From assembly GCA_014706295.1 (NCBI GenBank), contig JACSVZ010000002.1:105382047-105446046 (forward strand): 64,000 nt of DNA, read 5' to 3'. The position numbers were made by a program, and so were the translations under genes. Numbering within the stretch: position 1 is the first letter of the stretch; every line of letters begins with the position of its first letter. The notes under the pieces were generated by a model. It made no database searches. It was not told the origin of the DNA and saw only the letters and a list, made by a program, of their open reading frames with translations. Of this stretch, positions 12,501 through 27,500 are shown in pieces. Source of the DNA: Lycocorax pyrrhopterus obiensis. Lineage: Eukaryota; Chordata; Aves; Passeriformes; Paradisaeidae.

Positions 12501-15500
12501 TATGATGAAAGTTGAAATTCTCATCACATTTTCTTTTCTCCTGAAATAAACTTGGCCAGATACTGTAAGACTCACTACTAAATTGTTCTGACTAGCAACC
12601 TTGACATGGGAGTATAATTCATGTCCTACTCAGTCAGGCCAGCAGTCTGCCTACCCCAGTATTCACCCACTGACAGTGGCAGCAGGAGATGGTACTCAGG
12701 CAATGCACATAAGCCTGAATCCTGTCTTCTGTCCTTTATCCTCATTCTCCCTTAGCATCCACAGTCACTGAATAATAATGTTAGAGACCACATCGCTGTT
12801 CTATTTAATATTATTTTCTGGGCCTTTATCTAAAACGTTTTTGGAAGTGCTGATTGTGACTTCTTCTGCAAATACCTTTGGCCACAAATTTCAGGAGTAC
12901 AATAACCTCTGTATAAACTGCGACTTTTAGTGAAAGCTTCCTAACACTGCAGGACCAGTCAAAACTGTTCTGTCATTACCCTGCCCTCTGCTTTTCTGGT
13001 AATCATGTAGTGATACCATATTTTTGCATCTTGCCTTCCTCCTCCTTTTTAACATCAATGATTTGTTTTTCTTTCATTGCAGTAAATAATTTGACAAACC
13101 AACTTCCAGATCTGTTCAGCAAGATCAAGAGTATCAACCAACAGCTGATGCCAATAAGCAACATCTCTGAGAACATCAATCGCATAAGAGAGCTGATTCA
13201 GCAGGCAAGAGATGCTGCAAATAAGGTCTGTCCTGAGCATTGCAATCATGCTTGACCTGTTTGGATACACGGCAGTACTTTCGTTCCTCTTTCTCTTTTT
13301 AAATCATTTTATTTAAATGTGTGTGAAAGACCAGACATAAATTTAATTCAACGCACTACCCAGCAATTGAAGTAACTGTGGTGATGGGAAGCATAATAAT
13401 TTGTACATAAAAATGACAGGATGCAGTAGCATCCTGCTACATCTTTCTCCCATTAGTTTTTTTTTCCCAGGGCATCTCTGTAATACTTATTCACTCAGCA
13501 GCCTCTTGCCTTCCAAGGTACATTGTGGTGGCTTTGGCAGCAGGAACAGAGTTGGCTCTGCAGCTTAGAGACAAGGCTGTCCACCCACGCGTGGCCAATT
13601 GAAAGCTGATACTGCCAAAAAAGTTGTGCAGCCCTGTGCTCTCATTGCTCCAGCTGCTCCAAGATGTTAAAAGCTGGCCACTAGCACCTTATTAGACTGC
13701 CCTTTCTCATTTAAGTAACTGCTGTAGTTGCTGAAGTGATAGTGTGGTCTCAGGTCCCTAAGACACATCCCTGATATCACCACAAATAGCCTAAAGTTAC
13801 AGTGAGTAAGAGGAATCAGTGATCACGGTGTATTTAGCTGTAATAGGACGTGTCTTTATAGTATCAGAGGTGTGTTGTAATTCCCAATAGACAGTCAAGT
13901 CCAGCTAAGTGAAGCATCAGGATGTGTTTGTAGACATCTAAATAATTCACAGACTTGCTCTTTAGAGCTGCAGGGCACGTCCTTCCATGTCCTTGTATTG
14001 AAGATAGCAGATACTTGACAGAGGCACAGTAAGGGTTGATTAATAGATGTCTGCAATAAAAAAGTGCTGTGTTAAGTATTGATAATACAGACTACTGCAT
14101 TATCCAGTCTGCTGCCTAATTACTTTGTTTGGTAGGATCGGAGTCCAAATCTGTGGTAACTGATGGCTGAAACATGACTAGGATGTGTAATAGGTTACTT
14201 TGCAATTAAACACACCACTGAAATAGGAGTAGTAGCAATAGTTAATTGTAACATACTGAACTTTGGTTTTCTTAACAGGTTGCTATTCCTATGAGGTTCA
14301 ATGGCAGCTCTGGTGTAGAGGTTCGACCTCCGAGCAACCTTGAAGATCTAAAAGGCTATACTTCACTTTCCTTATTTATCCAAAGACCTAAGCAAACATC
14401 AGACACCCTCCAGAGGGAAAATAGGTTTGTCCTGTACCTGGGTAATAAAGATGTAGGTATATTTTGATATTTAATCTGATTTTTAGACTAGACACTGTGT
14501 TTTGAGAAAAGCATGGGAAGTGATCTGTTCTGACTGAAGTTTGTAGCTACTGTTGGCCTATTTCTCTACAATTGCCCCTCAGTGGTGGTAAAAGTGTTTT
14601 GTTCATTCCTTCCCTGGCAAAGTAACTAACAAGTGGCTGAGCCCTGTCCTTTGATGCTTTGCTGTTTTGCTCCTTTGGAAGTTACTTCTTTGTCATGGAT
14701 ACCATCACACAGATGATGTTATCAGAACTGTCAGTTTCTGCAGCAGTCAGCACAAACTCAGCCCAACTCCTGCCTCAGAGCTTTGACTCTTTTCACAATA
14801 TAAGTCACTCTGAGTTTCTCTGTTGGTTAAAAAAAAAAGCAATCATTTCAGTTTTAAAATTCAGCCCCTCAGCTCTTAATTTTTTTTGTTTTCTGAATAT
14901 GCAGAATAATGCAGACCTGCTTGTGCATTCAGGTTTGCACAATCACCATCAAACAATTTAAAAATTTCCTGCATGCAGTTCCTAGTCTTTTTATTTGACG
15001 GCAGCTGTATCTGTAGTGAGCCTCATGCCTACACAGAAAGCTGTTTAGAGGTATTTGTTCTACACTGGATTTCGTATTTTTACCCCTGAATAACTAGCCG
15101 GACATCCATTGAAAGCACTTTAATCATTACTTCTGAAATACAGTATCTTGAAGAAATAAAATGTGATTTTTTGGGGAAAATGACTGCTCCCAGTCACCTC
15201 AGTAGGAACCATAGTCCTTCACTGAGTGTTGTTCTGAACATCTTTTTTATTTCACAGATGTTGAGTCTGATTCTGAGTAAAGGTGTCATGTTTTTATAGC
15301 TTTAGCTGGGAGATGTTACAAGTGACAAAAATATTTTAGATACTATTGTTACAAAAATAAAAAGCCACACATGACTTTTCAGTTAGTTTATAACTATATT
15401 AATTGAATCAGTGCAACATATAGGATTACAATTTTTTCTTCCCAGAACTTATAAACTTAATTCTCATCATTAGGTGGGTGGATTTCTTATGACTCATGCA

Positions 15501-18500
15501 CAGCATGTTGGTGTCTCTGAGGAAGTACTGCTGTATTTTACCTTCATTAAAATTAATCATTTATTAATTATTATTTGCTTTGCTATTTTTAGGCCTCCAA
15601 GGACTACATTGGTATGGCTGTGAAAGAGGGTTACCTTACTTGTGTCTATAACCTGGGAGGTGGCGATGGAGAAGTAAGAGTGCAGTCGTTGGTGACTGAA
15701 AGCAAAACTGAGGAAGCTGTTATGGATCAAGTTACGTTTGAAAGGTATAAGAGCCACAGTGCACAACAATCTTCTCAAAAACCTGCTAATAACATCTTTT
15801 ATTAGTTTGATGTGATATTCTGCCTGTCTGTTTTGGTTTTAGGATTTACCAGTATGCGAAGCTGAAGTACATCAAAGCAGCAACATCAGTTTCTCCAGAT
15901 TATGAAAGCCCTAGGAGTGCAAGCAGTGGAGACAGTGACATGCTCCTAAATCTTGATCCCAGCAGTGTTGTCTTTTATGTTGGAGGATACCCACCAGATT
16001 TTAGGGTACAAAGAGTTTCTCAGTGTTTTAAAGAGATTCGGTGTTAATAATCCCATTGTTCTTACGAGTAAAGATTGCAACTAGCAGTCTTTCAAAAGCA
16101 TGTGTAAAAGTTTATCTATGTCAGTAGGAATAGATGGGATGCAAGGAGATGCTACTTCCTACAGAATCTGCCTGGCTTGTAGAATGCTAGAGCTCAAAGA
16201 AGGGAGCATGCTGATACTTCACTTGCCGAGGAAAGCATGAAACCTGTCCAGCCCTGCTACATACTGTTCCCAATCCATGTGACTCTATTTTAAATTGTGC
16301 TGCAGTACACCTAGGGTGGTATCAGACAGTTTGGATATGATATACAAGCATATAATATCTTTTTTATATATTTAGAATGTTGTACTCTGTGTCTTAATAA
16401 TATTTGCAGTAAGTCTTAGCAGTTAAATAACAGTGTAAAAGTTTGTTATCTAATGTTGATGAAATGGTTTTAATGACACTTTTTTGCAGCCTCCACTTAA
16501 TCTCAACTATCCTCATTACGAAGGCTGCATTGAATTACACAGCCTAAATGAGCATATTATCAGCCTTTACAACTTCAAGAGGACTTTTAATCTCAACACC
16601 TCTTTAGTGCAACCCTGCAGAAGGTATGATATGAACACAGAAGTGTTTCACAGTTCTGTGATTTTATCGTTATGAATTGTTGTCTTTTCACATCCAGAAG
16701 AATAACCACTGTAGCTAAACTGGTGATTTTTTCTAACTCTTGGTCATTATTACATTTCTTAGAGAAAATCATCAGTAATGACATGATTCACATCTATGGC
16801 AATCGCAATCTGTTCAAATTTAAGTGTTATAAAATCCAGACACAATTTGTGGACTAATGTGTTCAGCTACTTTATAAAGTAAATATTACATTAAGTTCAA
16901 AAAAGTCAGTCATTAATGATTTCCTCTCTAAAGACCATATGTGAGTCTGATAGAAGCCAGTGGAAGGTTTTCTCTCTGCTTGGGTTAGATCGGAATTTGG
17001 CCCTATACTAAATGCTTTAACTTCAGCTTTTTTAAAAGTATAATGGCAGTAAGTACATGTGGTAGAAGTTCTTGCTCTCATATATTCACACCTGTGACAT
17101 TGAATTATTACAGGTATAAAGAAGAGACTGACCAAAGATATTTCGAGGGCACTGGTTATGCCAGTGTCACCATGAAACAAGGAAGTGCTGGACAAGAACG
17201 GTATGAGCAGACAATTGAGACGACTGCAGATGAAGGCATCGTGTTTTTTGCAGCAAATGGGGTAATGTGTGGAATGCTTCTGTCTGTTTTGTGGTCGAAG
17301 AGCATCTTAAAAATCTTGCTTATTAAAGAACATGTTAGATTTAGTAATAACTGTAAGGAAATGTCTTAAATGTGTTATTTTCATCTGTGTGGAAAATTAG
17401 TAGATTCTGCTGTATGTTTAATGTCATGTGGTTTAGTCTTAGGTAGTTGTGCAAGAAACAGGGAGTTGGACTTACGGGTCCCTCCAGCTTGAGATATTCT
17501 GTGATTCTACAATGGTTGCTGAATACTCACTTTGTCAGGGCTGAGTAAAAATCATTCCAAGAAGCTCCTCCATTAGGCCATGCAGAGAATTCAGAACTGG
17601 GGGCAGGAAAGGAGAAATGCAATTGGAATCAAACCAACGCTGGAATATTGAAATCCTCCAAAATTGGAAGTGCACTCTTCCCAAATCTAGATATGTGTGG
17701 AAGCAGAGTAAGAAAGAATATAGGAAGTGACATGATGACTTATACCTGTAAAGATGCTCAAAACCACAGTGCTGCTACTTATCTAGTAATCCTGTAGGCA
17801 TATTTGCAATCACTGGGACATATTCTGGATAATTTTTCAATGCTGTAAAAAGTCAGTGGACATTTGAAATGACACAAAGTCCCTTAGAGATTTGGAGAAT
17901 ACCTGGAGCTGATAGCAGATCTGTTTATAATAGTTTAAAGTAATTATGATTGATTAATAAAAGTTTTAGTCTGCCTTGTGTTATCCTTTCCCTGAAAAGC
18001 TTTCTTGAAGCAACTAGATAGCTTCATTGAATTTATTCATATGACAATGAAATATATATCTGGAATTGTGGCAGTTTAATCGTGGTGGTGGTTTTTTTTT
18101 TATTGCAGGATCAGTTCATCAGTGTGCTCATTAAAAATGGTCATACAGTTTTTAGATACAAACTTGACTCTGAAACTCCAAAAGAAGTAGAAGCCAAAAA
18201 ACCTGTAAATGATGGAACATATCAACAAGTATGTAATTTTAAAGAATCAAGGGATCATTATTTGTAAAAAGACACATTAACTGAAACTGTCCTGTTGTAA
18301 AGTTTAGTTGTGGTGTTTTCCTTTTGCGTGAGGAAATCAAGTCAATGGGGATTAGTTTGGACATGTGAAAATTAATCTTTCTCTTGTCCTGCTTTAATGT
18401 GAATAGTTCAGTTTTAACAGTTAAACCACCACAGGAAAAAACTTCGTCAGAGCAATGCTTTACATAAAGATAGCTGTGTACATTGCAATTATTTGCATTA

Positions 18501-21500
18501 GTTTCATACTTAGATTAGTGTTTTCACCACCTAAGGGTTTATTTTTTCAAAGTGGACTGATCTTTATAGAGATTACTCTTTTGCAGTCTTTGTTGTTTGC
18601 TTGTCTCCTTAGCTTCAGTCCAGCTCTTTTGTAGCACTACCAGAGCGAAATCATAAAGATATTGTTAAAAACCTTTGATTTCCTTGTTGGTTAGTTCTCC
18701 CTTTTCCCCTTAATATATTTCCTACTAAATAGTGTAACCGGCAGGGTCTGCTGCAAGGAATCTTTACACGCTACTGGGTCAAGTTACCTTCAGCCAGCTG
18801 ATTGACTTAGTTTTTGTGTCAGGCAGCAGCTTCTGAATCTTCAGCTGCAAATACAAGACAAAATCTGAATCTTAGCTGAGGTGTGTTTTTAGGGCAATCT
18901 TTCAGATGAAAATAAAACCTCACCTTGTATTTGGATAGTTGAACATTTTCCTTAGGTATTTGCTTTGACTAAATGCCCAAAGTTTGCAAAGTACCTTTGT
19001 ACTACTGCAGTTATCTTTGATTTAAGTCACTAGTAAACAAGAAGAGGGGGAAAAAAACCACTGTGTCCTGCTCTGGGGGTACTTTTAATCAGCTAAATGT
19101 TTTTTCTTTCTGCCAAGTGAAGTGATTCTCATTATTCGTGTATTTCAGATTAATTTGGTGCTTGACCGAAAAAACAAAGTTGTGTATGTCAGTCCTGGTA
19201 TTAAAGCCAACATACATGTCTTCAATTTCACTGAGTACTACCTAGGTGGAGTTCCATCTTTTCTACGGGAACGGTGAGTAGCTATAAAAAGACTGTAATA
19301 TACAGGCTTTGTAGGGAAACTCCATCTAAATTCTTTCCTTACACAATTTCTTTCACGCTCTGTATCAGCTATCTAATGTGACATAAAAAACCAAGTGTAT
19401 AATACATGATCATAATCTGTGATTTTTGGCTAATGGCGTGATCTTTGTTGGGGCACATCCTAAAGATTTGGTTTGATCAGCACGAGGTATGTGTACACAA
19501 GAAAGATTGCTCTCATTCTCTTTTTCCATTTCTTATATTGTCAGCATTTATAGGTTACTATAGTGGTGTGTGCTTTGAAATGCCAGGCTACTGAACTCTT
19601 TTTCCTTCCCCTCCCTGAAACCAGCTTTAATATATCCACACCTCCATTCCGGGGCTGCATGAAGAATGTGAAAACCCCAATCACTGCATCTGTTGTTTTT
19701 GATAAGACTTTTGGTGTCAGCAAGAAATGTTCAGATGACTGGAAGGTAACTAATGAATTTCCTCAAAAACTTCTGCTGGAGTTCACGGACTCTGGTTTGT
19801 CTATAAATCCTGGACCATTATGTTTTGCTTAGGTCAAAAATTATATTTGGTTAACATGTGATGGCAATAAAAGAACCTGGATTGTGAATGAAGATACGGA
19901 AATAAGAGACACCACCCCCACTGCGATAGCTTGTTACAGCACATAGTCCACCCTCTTATTTAATACTGTTTACACTTAAGTATTCATATTTACCATGTAA
20001 GCTTGTTGGCTTCCAGTTGCTGTTATTGATTAGGCTGGAATACTTAATACCACGCTGTGTCTTTCCTCTTGCCAAGGTGTTTACGCTTCCTAATTGAATG
20101 ACCTCTCAGCCTTTTTTCTTGAAAGATCTTAACAGACTACTTCCATTGAAGTCTCTCATTCTAAGGCTCCACTCATCTGATTGTTTTGTAGTTATTTTCT
20201 GTGCATCCTTGAGTCTTGCCACATTCTTTTTAAAATGGGACAATGTGACATTTCAGTGCTGGCTTAACCAGTGCTGCATGGAGAGATGAAAACTATCCTC
20301 CTTCTGTTTCTACTTACTGCTACTTACATGGTACATGATCTCATTTGCCCTTTTTACTCATTTGCCCTTTGCACTGGAAGTTTGTGCTTATTTTCTTTCA
20401 CTTGTGGCATCTAAACCTTTCACAGAGCATTTTCTTCACAGACAATCTTTGCAGAGGATCTAATCTTCATTCTCTGTGTCTGTACTTCTCATGTATTAAA
20501 AGGTGTCCTGTGACTCACTCAGTTTCAGTTATGTAGCTCATCTGCACAGCTTCATAGTTACAAACTGTTCCTCCAACTACTCAGTTTTGTGGCCCCAAAT
20601 GTGAAAACTTTCAAAGCCAGAGTAGCTAGAGATGAACAGCTCATTATTCTCAGCAAGCCTCCTCTCCCTTTTTAGAGTTTCTCAGACCATAGTTAATGCT
20701 GGTGAAACTAACTCTGACAATCTGTTCTGTACTGAAATAATGGTTTTTGAGGTTTGCTTTGTGCTTGTTTTTGACTGGAGCTGATCACAATTATGTTGAG
20801 TGAGGCAGCTGTTGTCTCATATTGGCATTTCTTCTGATCAAAAGGAAAATCACTGAATTCATTATTTTCTCTCTTTCAGCTTGTCAGATCTGCAGCTTTC
20901 TCCAAGGAGGGAACACTGAGCCTGAGTGCAGCAGATTTCCCATTTCCCAAGGATTTCCAAGTTGGCTTTGGCTTTCAGACCACAGCTTCAACTGGAACAC
21001 TCTTAAATTACAACCTACGGGTACGAAACACATTCAGCTTTAGCATATGTGATAGGTTTTATCTCTGAATCAGTCATGTCAGTTTGTGGTGTTAGTCTCA
21101 TGTAGATTCCTGTATTTGAAGGCAAGAAATGCCTTTTTAGCATGGCATCTTGCATGTCATAGGCCAGAGAAATGCATTCTGGCAATTTCTTCACTTGGCC
21201 CACAAGTAGTTTGATGAGTAACTGAGCTTTGAACTAGAGCTTTGTGCAGAGTAGCTCACACACCTGACACCACCATCCCAGTAAGAAAACTGTTGCCTAA
21301 TTGGCTGGAAATTTTCTCAAGAAGAAATGGCATTCTGCCCACACAGAAATGTTACCATGTCCAGATAGGCAGAGGAAAGGGATTGGTTTTGGCTATGATT
21401 CCTCAGAAAGCAGGGAAGTTTAAGTAGAACCCCATTCTGGCTGGCTGGAGGAGCTAAGAAGTGAGTGCACACCACTTTTGGGTGTGGAGGCATTTGGGAA

Positions 21501-24500
21501 GTGGAGAACTGACTCCTTCACTTTTGGTAAAAATAAACAAGTATTTTAAATAAATGTTTGCTATTCAGAGGTATTTTGAAACGGAAGCTATGTTAATCAT
21601 GCAGAACTTCATATAACATCTGGTACTAGATGACTGAGAAATGCAGTACTAGTGTAAGAAAATTTGTTGCCTACTGGCAGCCACTGAGAACTGCATTAAT
21701 GGCAGTAGCAAGAACTAACAGCTCTTGCATTTATTTAGCTGATTATTTTGTGGGGTTCTTTTACAGCCTGATGTTCTTTCCATCTTTCTGAGTCCTGGCT
21801 CTGTAACTGCAAAGATGCGAGATAAGGAAATCAAACTGGAAAAGAAATATGAAGATGGGTCAATGCATTATGTGACAGTAATAAAAACAGACAACAGGTG
21901 AGTCCAGTTCTTCATCTGGTTCTTATATGTTGCCGTTGGAGAAAGAAAATTCAAATTTTGTGGGACTCATTCTTTGGATGAATAGCTAAAAATGGTCTCT
22001 TCTAGCAGAGGATACCTAAATAATGAAGGGAAAGGACGTTTGGTCTATGAATGTGCATGCTGGTACCTGTGATGTTTCAGCTGTACCCTACTATGCATTT
22101 CTTTTATAGGTTGTGTGAGTTTTGACTGCTTGTCTAGCTGGAGCTTTGGAGTCTTTGGAGTTCTTCCCCTTCCCATAACCTTCATGTGTGTCCCTGTAAC
22201 ACAGGTGGTTAAAGGACCAGGGAAGAAGCAAATACTGTGTCTGTTTTATCAATAATGATCTGTTATGCAGATATTAGATATTAGAAGAGACAATTTACTG
22301 AAGAGCTCCTAAATCATAGTGATTGCTGTGGAATGCATGAAAGGACATAAGTGTTAATTGAAGTGGAAAGTTTTGAATGTTTGGCTATAACTTTGGGTGA
22401 TTATAACTCAATACTGTCCGTACCATTTTGACACAAAGAATTAAATCCTGTCCCATAGTTGGCAATAACAGATTTTTCATTCATTTCAATTGCACCAGGA
22501 TTTTACTGTAGGACTGAAGTATGAGCTTCAACTCTTGCTCATTATTTAGTATGGAAAAGCAGAGCAATTTCACAGCAGTCAATAACCATATACTGAAAAA
22601 GTCCCAGAAGTAAGCTAATGAAGCTCTAGCATAATCACAATGTAACAAAACACATCTGTCAAATGGTTCTTTTATGTATATATATTTCATTTAGTTTCTT
22701 AACTATTTCTTTATATATCATGCTTATTTTTATTCACTTTGTTTCAGAGTACATCTGATGGTTGATGATGAGTCAAAAGCAGTTGACTCTCCCAGGACAT
22801 CAATCGCACAGGAGTCAAACAGACCTATAAAATTTGGTGGAGACAATTTTGAAGGTTGCATCTCAAACATCTTTATTAAAAGGTATTTGGCCTAGAAAGG
22901 ATTATGTTGCATACATTTTGGCCTGTTCTCCTTCTTTAATCATATTAAAATTACTTTTTGCTAAAATGCTTTTTTTCTACATATGTGAAGCCTCCATGAA
23001 TGCATAACTTTGCTGCCCTCAAATACTCTTTCATTCAGGTATATTATACATGGGATCTAGTTACAATTAAATCTGCTGTTCAGATGTAAAGGAATTTTAG
23101 TCTGAATCATACCTGTTTAGTAGTGTGTTAGCCAAAGAATGAACTCTGCAGAGTGAATTGGATATGTCCCAACAAGGCATTCAAAAAGATTTGCTAGATT
23201 GTATTGTTATAGCTCCCCAGGGAACCAGGTAATGAAAGGAGCAAAGCTACTGATAGAACCAAAACAGTTACACAAACAAGTAAGAGCATATGTGTAGAAA
23301 TCATCTGCCTGATTTAGGCTGTCTCTTTTTTCACGTGTTTGTCTGATTATTAGGGACACCTTACAGGCAAAATTTAGGAGAAAAAATATGCTTAAATATG
23401 TTTTAGAAGAAAAGCATTCCATGAGTCATAAGTCATGTCCCAGTGGGGCTTTGTGTTAGCTAAGTTTTGATGAGTCTTTATACATGTGTAGAGTTTTCAA
23501 AAAAGAGTGTATTTTGATTTGATTGTCATACAACCACAGAATGGGTTGGGCTGGAAGGCACCTTTAAAGATCCTCTAGTTTTACCCCCCTGCAATGGGCA
23601 GGGACACCTTCCAGGTGCTCAAATTATGTGTTCATTTAAAGCACTACAAGACAATGAGGTAACCTATATATTAAACGTCACATCAGAAAACAAATTTGGA
23701 AAGTTTTTGTGCAAAAATAGATGAAGAATTAATACTGTAGCTGGTCTAATGGAGTGAATGGACAATTACCAGCATTAAAGAAGTTCAGGTTCTACTCCCA
23801 ACTGTGCCACTCCTCTCATAGAAAACCACAAGCAAAGAGATTTGTTGCTTTTTTGTAGCTGTGAAGTTTTTTGTAATTTACTGATTAGAGAAGCTTTGTA
23901 CAACTTAGAAAATTATAGTATTACTTAATATTATTCTTTATACACATGGTAAATTGGCTTTGACCGTCTTTCTGATAATTTGGTTATAATACTAGAGCTA
24001 CATATGAAGTTGTGATGGGCTTTGCCCCTTGATAAAACTCATTAGAACATCTAATCTAAGGGGAGAGTGAAGCAGAACCTGATGATGCCATATTTTCTTG
24101 ATTTGAAACTGGTTATGTATAATTAACAATCAAAGTTTTGTAGTCTGATTCAGATATCTTATTCAATCAAGGCTGCTGTCATTTTTTTCTCTTTTTTCAA
24201 GGGCCATATATGTTTGTGTTTTTTAAATAGCTTTTGTCAAAAATTACTTTGTTTAGAAAAGATGAGAACAAAAATCAGAGTTTTTCTGTAGCCAAAAAGA
24301 AATAAGCAGAACCAGGGAAAATATGATTTACAGCATTGAATGTACATTTTTCATTGAAAAATAAAAATTAGTACTTTAACATTGTGTCACTGGGAAATAT
24401 ATTTTGTGCAGAACACAGTTTTACAATATGTTTGTTGTTGATTACACTAAAGAAAAGGAATGCTGAGTCACAGCACTTACTGCTTTCATCACTACAGGGC

Positions 24501-27500
24501 AGATCAGCTCCCCGAGGTTCAAAATCTTGTTGATAATACTGGCAAGAGCGGTGTATCCCTCGGAGCTTGCCGGGAATACGAAAACCTTGAACCAATGCTG
24601 CTGCAGGAATTTAAAAATCCTCTCAGGCTTAAGATGCTCGAGGTATGCTTATTGTTACTGTCATCTTTGCTCCATATTGATGCCCAGGCTGTGTCTGCAC
24701 AGCCATCATTTCTGGATCTGAGATTCAGATGTTATTTCTTTCCTTCCATCTCATATCTGAAGCAAGTTCTCACTCTGCTGGAGTTTCATGCTAAACCCAC
24801 ACCTGTCTAGAATGACAACAGCTTCTCTGTCATTTAGGGAAGGCTGTGGACTGCCTTGGGTGGGAACTGTTAAATGTGTTGATTAAAATGTTTCTATTCA
24901 TGTGCGCATAATAGTAAATGTTTCAATTCTGTCTTCCGTTTACAGAATGAAAAATACCTTGATTATTTGAAAGCTGCTAATGTGCAAAACCACACTCTAA
25001 CAGCTCAGTTACATGACAGCAGTGAAGCATATCTCCTTGGAAGCATCCCCAACAGTTTCATGTCCTACATGTTTTCTCCACTGTTATCTACAGACAGGTA
25101 ATAAAAACGTTCTCTGTTCTCCTCCTAATACTTGAATTGTCAAAGCTGCTTGACTCTCTGGGTGCTGGGTGTAAGGATTTTCTTCTTCCTTATGTCTTGG
25201 GCCATAGCAAAAGATGGTTTTAAAGGTTCAGGCATTTTTTTTTCTGTGCAAACATTTACCTAAACTGAGTAGATTGAATGGGGTGTGGTGGACAATTACG
25301 GTACATATTGATGCCAGTTCCTTATCCTGAATGTGTCAAGTTTCATTCACATTCAGAAATGCAGTGTATAATGCCATGATTCCACCCAAATGCTATTCTG
25401 CATTTCACAAATGGAGTTTCACTGGAGAACAGAAAAGATACAACAACTAACAAAATAGACCTATACTTGAATATGCTTGCTTTCCACTACAGGTTACATT
25501 TTTCTGTAGATGTACGGACTCGATCATCAAGAGGATTAATAGTTTTCATGGAAGAAAGCTCTGAGGACTCTTATATGGCTCTCCACATTTCAAAAGGACG
25601 TTTTGTCTTTTCACTTGGCTCTGGAGAAAAACAAATCAAAGTCAAAACCAGTATTAAATACAATGATGGGCAATGGCACACTGTAAGTAGTATGGAACCA
25701 CAGTGAAAGCATAACTAGCATTCAGCAGGCACAGCCCATTGCATTTTTAAGAGAGTAGAAACTCAGTTTTGGTCATCACAAATTAATTCCTATGCCTAAA
25801 AGTTCATGTGGTTACAGGTCTCTGAGAGACTTTGTTGAGACTGATGGTCCCAGCTTGTTATTTTCAGTTTAAATATTTCAACAATATGGTGTCTAATTTA
25901 AAGACAAAGAAAATCTCTAGGGGCTTTCATTGGCCTTTGGGTTTTTTATTCTGTTATGTTTGCCTCCTGGAAAGGTGGTCTTCAGCACAGATGAGAAGAA
26001 CGCCCGCCTTGTCGTTGACGGTCTAAGGGCCCAGCACAGAAGATTGGCAACAAATTCTGCCATCAGCATTAAGCCACCGATCTACGTGGGAGGGCTGCCA
26101 TCACTGAAAAAACAGGTAAATAATTGGCACATCCAGCCACACACACTCCCCATGCTGCACTAATTTACATGGGAAAGTCTTTAATATGCAGGATTTCCAT
26201 GCTGAAAAGCTTTGGGGGGGATTTCCAAGCACCGCGTGAGCACCATCTGTGGCTGGTGTTTGCAGTGGTTCATTACAGATCTTTTTCCTCACCTGTTCAC
26301 ACAGCCTTCATCTGGACCCATATTTTCAATATGTTGCTGAGACACTGATGACAACCATGTACTGCTTTCATTTTTATTCCTTAAAAATAGAGAAGACCAA
26401 AGTCACATTTTTAATTCCAGAAATACCATCTTTCTGCAGAACATTTACCTCAGTGGATTATGCAATAATCAGTAGAGAAGAAAAAGAATAATTCTCATTA
26501 AGGAATTATGGACGTAGAACTGGATTTCAATCTGAAATACGTGTGGTTTCTATTTAAAAAATGGGACAATTAATGATCCAGGGCATTTTATAAAATCAGA
26601 TTTCAATAAACAGATTTAGAAAGGGAAGGGGTACTTGGGATTTCACAATTCTTCTTGCATTGTCTTTTTGACACATCGTTGGGAAGCGTCTGTTCCACAA
26701 GCAGGAGTCATGTTAACTCAGAATCAACTATTACTGTGTTTCAAGCACTTTTTTAGAATTTTGGAATACCTTTTCATTGCATCAAAGATGGGTTTAGGTG
26801 CCTTTGGTGCCAGTTGGCTTTCTATAGTCCAACAGTCCAAAAGAACCAATGTTTAGAATTATTACTAAAAAAAAAAAGCGCCATAATGCTTTAGTATTCA
26901 TGTTTTGAAATACGCTTTCAGAATATACCAATGAAGAGTTTCAAGGGTTGCCTGAGGAATTTTAAAGTGAATGGAAAAGTCATGAATGCACCTCAACAAA
27001 AAAATGGCATACTTCCATGTCTGGATGTTCCCATGGACACAGGGATTTACTTCTTTAATGAAGGAGGATATATCACCATTGGTAAGCTGTGTAGAGATTA
27101 TGGTATATGGAATTATGTCTGAAGCGTGTATGTGTATGGGTCATTTGTTTTCACATGGCTTTCCAATTATCTCCTCCTATGATCATTCCTCTCCCCACTG
27201 TTTAATTCTCCACAGGTAATTTGCTGATGGGATTGGATTTTAGGATTGTATTTACCATTCGACCAAGGAGTTCAACAGGTGTACTCCTCCATGCTGGAAG
27301 CAAGCAAGACAACTACTTGACTATTTACATGAAAGGAGGAAAGGTGGGTACAGACTGTTTCCATTCCAGCTGTGTTGCCCTCATTCAGCAGGGGGAATTC
27401 TGACCTTCCTCTGTTGCACCTGTTCTTTGTCACAGTAGCTTAACAGATAACTCCTTTACAGGTCATTGCAGCTGGAAATAGTGGTGCTGGAGAATTCCAG

